Of a stretch of 64,000 bases of DNA, positions 52,620 to 62,671 are shown in pieces (the first letter of the stretch is position 1; the number at the start of each line of letters is the position of its first letter). A program made the translations under genes and the position numbers. The notes below the pieces were generated by a model. The model saw nothing but the letters and a program-made list of their open reading frames with translations. It had not been told where the DNA came from and ran no database searches. The stretch comes from Macrocystis pyrifera (taxonomy: Eukaryota; Sar; Phaeophyceae; Laminariales; Laminariaceae), in NCBI GenBank assembly GCA_031763025.1, contig JASSKH010000009.1, positions 2,294,001 through 2,358,000 on the forward strand. Direction: 5' to 3'.

Positions 52620-55535
52620 TGTAACCCATTGCCGAGAGTGTCTTCGTAGCGTTGTGGGTAAGCGGAATTAGACGCGAGTCGACGAGGGAAGAAAGAAGAA
52701 AGGGCTGCAGTCTTCTCTCTCGCGATAAAAATGCAAGGCAAGAACCGTAGTGGGGAGAGGGGGGATAAGCGCCTACTATGCTCCCCCTGATCTGAGCTAC
52801 TTCTAGGATGGAGAGAGATAAGGGGGGCGAAGACAATCAATGAGATAGAAAAACAAATGTATACCAGGTACGTGATAGTTTTTCTTATGATCGTGCGAAG
52901 CCGTTTTATCTCTCTAAATAAGCAAGACTTCTATTTCGCTCATTCCTCTACCATTGGCTCAATAATCGTCCTGGCCCTTCTCGCTCGGATCCAGAGTCTC
53001 AAAACAGCCCCCCCCCCCCCCTCCACCTCATGGCCGCCATGGTACACGCCTTGGTCTTTATCGCGCGATGAAGCGAGCACTTCCTTGACCCGTCGACCTA
53101 AATTGACGTGTGCCTCCCCTCGTCATTGCTTAAAAAAGTTTCTGGAAAGTCTCCAAATAAGTTTTCTCGTTGACTCGAATTCATCGCCTATTTATACGAC
53201 GAGCGTACTGCTGCTCGCGTGCGCGTGCGTATACTTCTTTATTCAATATTTTAAGCTAAGGTTACGATAGGCTAAAATGTACACCATCTCTGTGCGTTCA
53301 GGGGAAAGAGATATCATATCTCGTTGCAACCTGCGTGTGACAAAAGTCTGCCGCACACAAGTTACCGGTACAGCAGATGTATCTCTAACTCTCTGTCATG
53401 TTCTTCTACCCGTCGACATCCAGCACACTCAAGTGTCCGCTCTACAACAGCGCTAGAGGTAGCTATCTATCGTACAAATAGATCAATGGATTAAAACCGT
53501 ACTTTTTTGGGGGGGGTTACAACCCATACCAGGTACATGCAGATCGTCGCCAGTGTTTGTGTAACAGGGTACGTGGCGAAAAAAAAAATTTGCGACTCCA
53601 TGTGGCGGGGTGGGGGGGGGGGGGGGGGGAATCGAAATAGAGGGGGGAAAACATCGAATGTGCTCGTGTATGATGGAGCTGTTAATAAGTATATTCACCT
53701 GAGAGCAGCAAGCATGACACCAAAATAATAATAGCAGACTTGCACAGAGAGGACTACTCGTCTCTTTGCTGTGTCTACTGCCTGCATTTCGAAAACACGG
53801 CAGATCGACCGTCAATACGACAAGGAAATATAAAGGCACCAGCATGGCGCGAAACAAAGAGCTGTTAAATTTGTCGAAATGGGCAGTAAAAAATACTACC
53901 AGGTACTAGAGTTGAAGACAAACAAACTATTATAGTGCTTACTATGTTTGATTGGGTGTGATTTGATTGGCTTAGGGCTTAGGGTCAGGGTTAGGGTTAC
54001 AGAAGTTATGTTCGTATCGTACACAGCAGTGTCTCTCAAGCACAGAGTTGAACAAGACTTGAAGTGGTGAACTCCTCTCCATCAAAGGTAGAACTGGAGA
54101 AGTGCGGAATGAAGGTCGCAAGGTGGCACTGTTAAGTGTAAGACCGTATGGACCTAGGGACCGACTACTGCTAGCAGGTTGATGCCTTTGGCTCTGTTCT
54201 GGTCACTCACACAAGGTGCTTGACGATGTTATAAGCTCTTGTATTAGTTGCTGTTTGCCTCGCCAGATGTCTTCTGAACGAAGGAGCGAGGCGCTCATCA
54301 GAAAAGCAGGCGACAACGCCTTTCAGGTATGATGAGGGGACGATTGCTACAAACCATAACGCCGCAACAGGGGAGAGGGGATACCATAACACTAGCCCAC
54401 CCTGAAGGGCCGTATATGCAGATTCATAGAAAACTCAGGTAAGAACAAAAACAATCCCGAGAATTCGGAGAATGGATCGAAGATGCGGCCCTTCACAACC
54501 CACTCCCACACCTCTAACATGTAAGGCGGTAGCCGATTACACGTGGACATTGCGAATCAGACAACAACAAGTCCGAAAGTACGGATACGCGGAAGCAGGC
54601 AAACCAAGCTAGAACTACCCGGAAGTTAAATCGAGGACTTAAACTCGAGGAAGCGGTGTGGCTCGCGTAGCCAGGAGCGGCATAAGCTAACCAGAGAGCG
54701 AGACACAAACACAAAGAACAAAAAAAAAAACATTACACTACCCACTGCGAAGGCACGGGGTGCTTCGAGAATTCAAACGGACGCGGGGGTAACGCAAGAC
54801 AAACAAGTGCTGGCGCAAAGGGGTTCACTCGAATAGTGAGAACAGTGTTGGAAAACAGGAAATCACGCTATGGGAGAACCCAAGACAGCCAAGACCCGAT
54901 CCCATAAAAGAGGGCAGGAAGGACGCGTGCGAGATTTCTCCGACACTGAGCGCGCTAGAACACAAAACAAACAATGAGCAGACATCGTTACGGCCTATTG
55001 TTAAGGTCTGAGTCCGTGGGGTTATCGGTAAAAGGTTCACCAATCGCTTACTACCGAATCTAAACCTGTTAACACTCTGCAATATCGCGCGGGAGAGGGC
55101 GGAATGCAAACGGTCGCGAAAAAAAAAAGAAATCTATCACCTCGGCCTGCTTGGGGATGTTAAGAAGGCGGAGGGGGAACGCATGAACGGCAAATGGGGT
55201 CAGACCTAAACCTAGGGCAACCTGTACGATGCGTATAAAAGGCTCACGAACATGGCCTCGGGAAAACCAAAGAGGGACCAAGCGATCCAAGAAAAACAAC
55301 GAAAAAAAAACTGGTACGACTGAAGGAATCGAAACGCGAACGAACGTTTCCGCCGCTCTCGAAGAGGGGGCGAAAACAATCGCAGATACGGAACGCAAGA
55401 GACGCATGACCGAATGGCGAGGAGACTGAAGTGAATCCAACCGGTAGCCCAATTGGAGCAAGAACTCAGCAGCCAGCTGTCGTGAAAGCTGGGAAACGAC
55501 TGGAGAGTTCGTGAAAAGTCAAACAAACATTACAC
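52620..55535. other. Non-coding stretch upstream of gene B
   Basis: No exon was recognised. It holds poly(C) at about 53008-53020, poly(G) at 53613-53629, a short TTAGGG tract near 53970 and three TACCAGGT motifs (52862, 53527, 53897). The part from 54.2 to 55.5 kb may include the gypsy 3' end. Confidence 0.4.
53968..53999 (+). repeat. Short interstitial TTAGGG tract
   Basis: GGCTTAGGGCTTAGGGTCAG followed by GGTTAGGGTTA. This is a degenerate five-unit telomere-like tract without the CCATGG arms of the other two sites. Confidence 0.7.
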
Positions 55536-56517
55536 CTACAGCACAACAGAACAAAGAAACCACACAACAGTGACACGATACCAAACCCAGCCCCGGCGAC
55601 TACGGCAGACACGCATACGAAAAATTAAAATTGACCACGGGTACGTATTCAAGTCGGCAGAGCCAGCTAATTCGGCTCCGCGGGACTGGTCAACGTTACG
55701 CACAATACGACGCATGAGGGAGCTTCCTTGGTGCACTTGCAGACACCACGAGCCGCGAACGGCTCTATCAGCCGTAGTATACCGAGCAGAAGATGGCGCG
55801 AGCTTGACCGGTCCGGGGTCGTCCAAGAAGCGAACGACGTACTGTCCAGGAGTTGAAGTGTGGGCAGAAATGTTTCCGAGCCACCAAAGATGATCTTGAC
55901 CCTTGTACCAAACGTGAGCGCCGATAGGCAAGGTGGTGCCGCTGAACCGGCGAGTCCACGTTTGCTGGTCGACGTAGCTGTATCCAGGAGGCAGAAAACG
56001 GGCGCCCTTGTCGGGGGCGAGCTCGCGCTGAGCAGCACCCACGCGCATACGGCAGTACGCCCTGTTTGCCTGTCGAAGTTGCAGGGGCGCGCCGGCCCAG
56101 TAGTTGAGGATGTGCTGACAAAACGGGCGCCCTTGTCGCGGGCGAGCTCGCGCTGAGCGGCACCCACGCGCATACGGCAGTACGCCCTGTTTGCCTGTCG
56201 AAGTTGCAGGGGCTCGCCGGCCCAGTAGTTGAGGATGTGCTGTGAAGGAGGTCCGATTCTCGTTCCCAAGACGGCCGGAGGAGGCGTTTCCAGCGTGTTT
56301 GGTAGAGAACGGCGATGACTCCGCCCCGGCCTCGTACTGACCGGTGACTGGAAATCTTGTCGACTTGCAACGCTCAATGGGCACGGAAACGTCGTCGGCG
56401 ATGACGTGGAAGGGGGGGGGGGGGGACTTAGTGGTATGGTTGTCGAGGACGTATTGCGTAAGTCCAGCGGAGAGGTATCCGGGGAGGTCGGTTGTGTCAT
56501 GTGGGTTGGTGCAAGGT
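55536..56517 (-). pseudogene. gypsy post-integrase region with a Tudor/chromo-like segment
   Basis: Open on the minus strand. Near its end comes GAHVWYKGQDHLWWLGNI, then GQYVVRFLDDPG. The pattern VWxKxxxxWWLGxI...YxVRFxDDPG resembles a small beta-barrel reader (Tudor/agenet/chromo-like). Upstream, a 125-bp tandem duplication (55995-56119 and 56120-56244) repeats a segment with LLGRRAPATSTGKQGVLPYA. The fold assignment is inference. Confidence 0.6.
55995..56244. repeat. 125-bp tandem duplication in the gypsy element
   Basis: AAAACGGGCGCCCTTGTCG starts at 55995 and again at 56120; the two units are almost identical through AGTAGTTGAGGATGTGCTG. Since 125 is not a multiple of three, the duplication shifts the frame between units. 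Confidence 0.9.
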
Positions 56518-57717
56518 TTACAGCGGGCTACCGACACGCGACAGTGGGCGTCGGCGCCGCATGGCGTTAGGAACGTCCAAGTAGAGCAATTTGGCGGCCA
56601 AAGGGCGGCCGTCCGGCGTCGAGTCGGAAGGCGCGGGGCCGACAGCTAGTACCTTGAATGGGCCTGTCCAGTTGAGCGATAGCTTCCCCTTGAAAACCTT
56701 GGCGTCGGTGCCAGATTTCGCACCCTGGCGAATAGTGGCAGCGGTGTGGTAGATCCACACCCAGTTATCGATGGTGTAGGTACGGCGTTGTTTAAAGGTG
56801 TCTGAGAGTGCTGAGTTACGGTGCTCCACGCGAGAGACCGTTATAACGTGTTGTTCACGCACCAGCGCATACGCACGCCGTTGGCGGTCGGCGGCGAGGT
56901 CGTAGTACTCTTGTTGGTCGCGGGCGAGGCTTTGGTGGCCTCGGGCGTAGTGTTGTTCGAAGATGGTGAGGGGAAGGCGGGGGAGGCGGTTCATGTGCAC
57001 CTCACTGGGGGCCAATCCGGTGGCGGCGCTGACGAAATCGTTGTAAGCAAATTCCACGTGCGGCAAATGGATGTCCCAGTCGTCCTGTCGTTCGTTGCAG
57101 ACCATCGCTAGCATTTGGGCCATGGTATGCTTGACGTGCTCGACGCCGCCGTTGCCGTTGGGATGGTAGGCGCTTGTAGCAATTTTACGCATTCCCAGAA
57201 GTTTGGACACGGCATGTGACAGCTTGGAGCAGAAGTGCAGTCCATTGTCGGAAAGAAGGCTGACCGGACATCCCCAAAGAGGTACGTACATATTGACTAA
57301 GATGTCGGCGGTGCCTTCAGCCGTGAACCCCGCTGCCGAGACGGCGTACATGTCTGCGCGCCGGCTGAACCTATCCGTGAAGAGCAGAATGTAGCAGTTA
57401 CCCCGAGGTGTGACGGGAAGGGGACCGAAGTAGTCGACGCTCACCGCGACACCAGGGCCGGATGGTAACGGAAGGGAGAGAATGGGCCAACGTACCGTTT
57501 GCCTGGAAGACTTGCGCGCCTGGCATTGGAGACAACGACGAAGCCACCACCGCGTGCAGATGCTCTTGCCGATCCACCAATAAAAGCGCTCGAGCATCGA
57601 GAGCGTTCGAGCGACGTCGAGGTGGCAGGAGGCGTTAGCATGGCAAGCTTGCATAATCCACGGACGCATATGCAGCGGGACGTGGATTCGCTTCGTCGTC
57701 CAAAAGGCGGGCGGCAC
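56518..57717 (-). pseudogene. gypsy integrase
   Basis: The zinc domain HHCC (ACHANASCHLDVARTL ... CLQC) is followed by the catalytic core: VSVDYFGPL (D), LLSDNGLHF (D) and NGNGGVEH (E). A GPY-type segment follows (LNWTGPFKVLAVGP). The reading frame is open over about 400 codons, so this domain is intact although the element is not. Confidence 0.92.
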
Positions 57718-58835
57718 GTCCGCCAGACTTGTCGGGACAAGCCAGAGCGGGGGGCGTCAACTTCCGCACGAGCAGGAGGACACCGTCGTCACCGTCGTCG
57801 TCTGTGTAAAGTCGTCCTTTTTCGGCTAAGAAGCGCACTCCGGACAACGGGGGGCGTTTGTGAGGCGCCAGATGTAGGAGGAAATCGTCGGGGAGGACGG
57901 AGGGGCTGCCAAGACGAAGATACCGAATGGCGACGTCACAAACCGGTTCAGCGCGTTGTTCACGCGCCCAATCGGAATGCGTGTATTGCTCGACAGATTC
58001 GATGAACTCGACCTCTGCCGGTGACGGTATCTCAGGGAGGGGCTGGCTGTGGTGCTGGCACGCCCAGGAGCCTCCGGAGGGAGGGTGCCGAGCAAGGGCG
58101 GAGCAAGTGTGACCGCATCGGTGGTAGGGTCGATGAAGGGCCGGGGAGAATCCTCTGAAGGGGACGTAGTCCGAGGCGGGCGCGGCTTGCGCGCCGTGGG
58201 GCTGGTCGTGGGACGGTGGGTGGAGTAGGAGGTGGAGTAGGATGCGAACGAACGAAACCATAGTCCACGGCGGTCGTAGGCTTGCCAGCAGCGGCAGCTT
58301 GGCGACGGCGGCTCCGAGACAAAATAAGCTCCGACAGGAGAAGGGACGGCAGAGCCGTCTGTGAAGATGAAGGCAGCAGAGGCGGAGCCACGGGCACAAC
58401 CGAGACTCGATCACGGTTGGTCCGACACGCGAGGCTGAATGAGACACAACAGAGGGCTCTTGAGAACCTGAGTCCGTTGGGTGCTTGGCTGAGTCGTGCT
58501 GGACTGGCCGAGCAGGAGGGAGGGTTTCCCAAGCTGCTTTGCCGAGGGCGACCGTGGATGAGACGGGGACCGCTATAGGGCTAGAGTGCGGCACGTCGCT
58601 TGGGTGATGGGGAAGGCTCGGAGGAAGTGGCGCGTCGGCCGGGGTCCGTGCCTTCGGTTGAAGCGGACAGAGGTGCAACAGGGACTGCGAACACAGAAGC
58701 GGCGAGATAATCGCTGGTATATGTGTTGGTAGGAAGGGTCCAGTTGGGACCTCGCGAAGTGACGTAAGGGGGAGCACGGGCAACGAATTCTCCAGTTGGA
58801 GCATTGAGGTCGTCAATCCTCATTCGGGGCCCGTG

Positions 58836-59306
58836 TTAGCGAAAATCGCGGAAATCGTGTGGGGAGAGCGGAAGCCCACCCAAGCCTAAGCTCGGGTCGG
58901 AGGGCGCCAGCCCACCCAAACCGACGCGCACGGCCGAGGGTCCACCCTGGAGTAGGCCGTGAGAGCGGATGAGAAAGACGCGTTCTTCGTCGGACGGAGT
59001 GAGACTGCTGGGGCCGTCGCGGTCGCGCCCCGTCGCAGGTAAGGGCAGGCGGGACAGGACGTCGGCGTTCCCGTTGGTACTGCCTTCACGATATTCCAGA
59101 GTATAGTTGTACGCAGTGAGGAATGCCAGCCATCGCTGTACCCGCGGGTTATGTTCTGTGATCTTGTCGAGGCTTTCGAGCGCCTTGTGATCCGAAAAAA
59201 ATCGGAATTTCGTACCCCAAAGGTAGCCGCGAAGGCGCTTGATACTCCCGACGATGCTGCCTGCTTCCAGACCTGAAACTACTTCCCCATGCCGGAATGA
59301 GCGCAT
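58836..59306 (-). pseudogene. gypsy RNase H (truncated)
   Basis: Reads LRGYLWGTKFRFFSDHKALE and YREGSTNGNADVLSRLPLP, the end of a Ty3/gypsy RNase H (S/T-D-H-K-A-L and N-x-x-A-D-x-L-S-R-x-P). The upstream catalytic residues and the RT are absent. Confidence 0.9.
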
Positions 59307-59342
59307 GGGACGAGACGCGATAAATTATTTGAATATTGTTGA

Positions 59343-59405
59343 TCTTAACCCCTTCAGTACCGCAGTCCCGATTTGGGGACAAACCACTCTAATTCCAAGT
59401 GGTTT
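59343..59405. repeat. Hairpin MITE family 1 copy at the gypsy truncation point
   Basis: TTAACCCCTTCAGTACCGCA, GTCCCGATTTGGGGACAAAC and CTCTAATTCCAAGTGGTTTG are present. It sits directly next to the broken end of the gypsy element, so it may mark the breakpoint. Confidence 0.65.
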
Positions 59406-59639
59406 GAGAAACGTTGCGATTTTCGCGGGGAGTATACTTGTACTGTAGATGATTCTTGGTACTGTGGAATGAATGCAACGAAACGGCAAAGGGGGCGTTG
59501 CTCTATCGCTGTGGGAGTGTTGCGAGTATATACTACGGCCTTGGCGGTAAGCGTGCAACACAGCATCATAACGGGGTGAATGTTGCGTGACTTTATGACA
59601 GACAGGGTAGGACACAAGAGACAAAAGTGATGAGAGAAA

Positions 59640-60690
59640 GGGCGACCTCGCACCCTCTCTCTATATATCCTCAAAAACACAAAGCCCACCCACGGGAAGA
59701 GAAACGGTATTTACAAACCAAGTACAGACTGGAAACAATCGAAGATTCCGTTGGGCCGAGCAGCGCTCCATACGTACGAAGAGCACAGCATCGCCGTATC
59801 AAGGCAGGACACAAGAGATAAGACTGAGGGCCATTCCTAACGAACCGAAAAAAAATCACGATTCGTGATTTTTAGGCATGCCAAAAGATCACGATCCGTG
59901 ACATTTCAGTTCTAACGAAAAAAGCCGAAAAAAAAACGTCGCGTTTCGTGATATTTTCAAATAGTTAAAGTTCTGATATTTCAAACCCAACGTTTTTTGG
60001 GGGTGTGGACCAAACTCTCGAGAGTGGGGCACGGCCAGGCCGGGCTGGGCCGTCCGCACCTGGCCCAGCCCGTGACATACTCGAATCGCGGGCCGAAGCC
60101 TGACCCAGCCTGCGAGATTCCAACTTCACCGGCCGTCGGCCAAGCTCGTTTCGCGAGATTCCATCTCGCAGGCCGTCTGCCCCGCCTGGCCTGTGACATC
60201 CCCAGGTCATTTTCGCTTTAGTCTTCCAGCAGTGGCTCCTCCTCCTGGAAATTTCGAGGCCACAACCTCCTCGTTAGCCCGCGCCCAGCGGTATCTTTGG
60301 GCAGCCGCCCGTTGTCCACAAGCGGCGTACGAAGCAGAGTCTGCCATGCCCCTATGCCGACCATCGGATACCGTTGGTGCACGTGGGTTGCGTAGTGCCT
60401 TGATCAGGCGTATTTTGAGACACGACAAATGTCACGAATCGTGATTTTGTTTTTTTTTAGGGAAAAGCTAAAAAAATTGATGTCATGAATCGTGATTTTT
60501 TTTGTCGTGATTCACGACAAAAAAATCACGATTCACGACAAAAAAATCACGATTTTGATTTTTTTTGTTCGTTAGGAGTGGCCCTGAGAGGGAGAAGGCG
60601 ACCTCGCATCCTCTCTTTTTTGGACAAGATGCCCACCCGCGGGAGACACAACCATTCACATTATATGAAGAGCGCAGCATCGTTGTGCGT
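59640..60690 (+). repeat. Direct repeat flanking the TIR element
   Basis: GGGCGACCTCGCACCCTCTC (59640) recurs as AGGCGACCTCGCATCCTCTC (60596), then GCCCACCC(A/G)CGGGA and AGAGC(A/G)CAGCATCG in the same order. The TIR element sits between the two units. Confidence 0.75.
59829..60583. mobile_element. Non-autonomous TIR element, 755 bp, flanked by CTGAG
   Basis: Inverted ends GGCCATTCCTAACGAAC (59829) and GTTCGTTAGGAGTGGCC (ends 60583); 5-bp target duplication CTGAG on both sides. Subterminal palindromes ATCACGATTCGTGAT and variants occur at both ends. The middle is a GC-rich block (60020-60200) of GGCC-rich palindromes. No coding sequence was seen. Confidence 0.85.
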
Positions 60691-61069
60691 ATGAAACGAA
60701 ACGAGGCACAGCAGCAGTAGTATGCGCATTCGACGTGAGACATGATTACGCATGTACGTTTGTATGCCTTCCAACGCTCAGTCAGTGCTAACTGTGCCAC
60801 AGGATACAGCATTGCAGAGTCATACATACGTATACGCCGAGCTCAGGTGTGGCGCAATGTTATTGCCCATATTTATTGTATGGATTAATGTACGCGAGGT
60901 TTTCGTCCCGGACAGAATATTCTAGAACTAAACCACTTTCGCCCGCGCACACACGACATACCGCTGTTGATGATACTAAAAAAACACGAAGAAGGTTCTC
61001 CTGCGGGGAGGATATTTGTCACCCATGCCGCGAATTGTTGAGGAGCTTCGTTGCATCGATGGGTGTATA

Positions 61070-61680
61070 CGGTTTGTCGATACATACATATGCGCTCGTA
61101 TCAGAGTTGGCGATGTCTTGGCTTGCTCTTCGGCGTGCCAGGCCGCAATCATGGGAGTGGCAGTAGATTCAGGATCATCTATGACGATGCTGTAGAACCC
61201 TGGTGGATCGGCACACACCTGTAAGGGTTCAGCGCGGGTGCTTGCGCTCCAGAGCGGGAAACGCTTACGGAGGTAGTTCCTCCAGCGCCTGGGTTGACAG
61301 AAAGCAGCGGTTGAAAGGGAAGCAGGTTGGGGCGTGCTGGTGAACGTCAACTAGGATGGTGCATGTGGATCAAACAAACACGCTGTTTTTCACCGTTGAT
61401 CTCTTTTATCATGCGATTTAGCCAGAGAGGTCAAACGAAGGCTGCCGCTCTATCGCGAGACGAGAGACCACCGAACTTTGTAGCCGGCCGGCCCCATACA
61501 CCTTGCTATCTCCCACCGTGACGCTCTCGGAGGCCTTAGTTGGCTGGGATAGGCTTGCCCGGCAGGTTATGTGGGCGGGGGCGTCAATGCATCACGAAGC
61601 CCAAAAAAGCCTCTTGCCCTTCAGGCGGGGACTTGAATCTTCCACGGGATGTAGAAAGATCGAAAATCTCAAAATCGAGA
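61070..61680 (+). repeat. Duplicated segment, copy 2
   Basis: Partner of 28264-29195 in the same orientation. Both contain, on the minus strand, a related short peptide-coding stretch (see the adjacent entries). Confidence 0.7.
61085..61205 (-). CDS. Unknown conserved peptide segment, copy 2
   Basis: The minus strand reads GFYSIVIDDPESTATPMIAA and continues WHAEEQAKTSPTLIRAHMYV. It aligns to the copy at 28386-28270 without a frameshift apart from one or two codon gaps. No family is recognised. Confidence 0.35.
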
Positions 61681-62399
61681 AAAAAACGATGTACCCCCTG
61701 TGGACCAGGTATTGGGGTTCCTGCATTTTGATTGGCTAGAGTTTAATGGGTTTGGGTTTGGTGTTTGGGATGGTTCTTTTTCCCCCTTTCCCCTCCTCAA
61801 CAAGGCCTCAAAATCATTGTGTGGCTTTCGCGGCGCTGGGGCCTCCACTTGCTGCGGGAGCCAGCTCAAGCAACGCCTCTAAGGTAGGAGGGTTGACTGG
61901 CACGTACCATGTAGAATGCGGTGTTCTGTTGGGTGCATCCGAGATTTTCTGTGTCGAGGGTATTCTATGAGTTCACGATAAGTATTTGCACGTCTACCTC
62001 TCGGATGAGATTTTGAGGCGCCTACAGCAGCAAGCAGGCGCTTTCTCGACGACCGAGTGTGTGTCAACTCTTCGACGAGACCGAACTACGTTCGCCGCTG
62101 ACCCGCCCCATGGAGAGGAGGGCCTCATGGATAGGAGTGCCCCATGGAGAGGAATGGAGAGTTGGTGTCGATGCCGTCCATCCATGGATGAACGAAGCAA
62201 AGCATAGGATATGTTGAGCAACAGGTGGAAATTTGATGGAATGCCATGAGTCGGTGCTTCACCCTCGCTCCGCAATCGATGGTGGTCTGTCATCTCTTGA
62301 GTTGCGTGGATGGACGGACGTAAAGAGGGAACCTGAACTCGCGATTCAACGTGCGTCGTTGCAGGCAGTATATACGAGTACCCGTTTCGCTTCTCGTAC

Positions 62400-62566
62400 T
62401 ATGTGTGACTCGACTCCTGTGCTCATCAACTGTCCCCCTTCGTCTTCGCCGCTGCTCGCAAACGTTCCCCTTTACGTTTCTGGTCGTTTTGGACGACTGC
62501 TCTGCTTCCTGCCGGTGCTACGGATGCTGCCTTGGTGTGTTTCCAGTTCTAACAGCCGGCACCACC
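62400..62566 (+). promoter_or_regulatory. Probable promoter/5' UTR of the eL21 gene
   Basis: Pyrimidine-rich stretches (CAACTGTCCCCCTTCGTCTTC, CTTTACGTTTCTGG) precede the ATG, as is usual for ribosomal protein genes. No TATA box is obvious at the expected place. The start site cannot be fixed from sequence alone. Confidence 0.35.
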
Positions 62567-62671
62567 ATGCCGCACTCTTTCGGTTACCGCGCGCGTACGC
62601 GCGACATGTTCGCGCGTGACTTCGGCAAGAACGGAGTCAACGAGCTCTCCATCTATCTCAGGAAGTACAAG
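62567..62671 (+). CDS. RPL21: Ribosomal protein eL21, first coding exon
   Basis: Component of the 60S ribosomal subunit. ATG at 62567 in the context CACCACCATG. The exon is exactly 35 codons and ends at AAG|GTAAGC. It encodes MPHSFGYRARTRDMFARDFG followed by KNGVNELSIYLRKYK. The R-x-R-T-R-x-x-F-A-R-x-F-x-x-x-G-x-x-x-L-x-x-Y-L-x-x-Y-K pattern is the N-terminus of eL21. A TTTCCAG acceptor at 62545 suggests a 5' UTR intron. The next exon (continuing V-G-D-x-V-D) was not found before the window end, so the intron is at least 1.3 kb. This is the only plus-strand host gene seen. Confidence 0.8.

Larger units (their letters stand above)
55536..59325 (-). mobile_element. Ty3/gypsy retrotransposon, 5'-truncated
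   Basis: On the minus strand: the RNase H end, a long Pro/Ser-rich spacer, integrase and a C-terminal domain. The order RNase H then integrase defines Ty3/gypsy. The RT palm, protease and gag are missing: similarity stops at about 59325, next to a hairpin MITE. No LTR could be identified on the 3' side between 54.2 and 55.5 kb without a second copy to compare. Confidence 0.9.
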
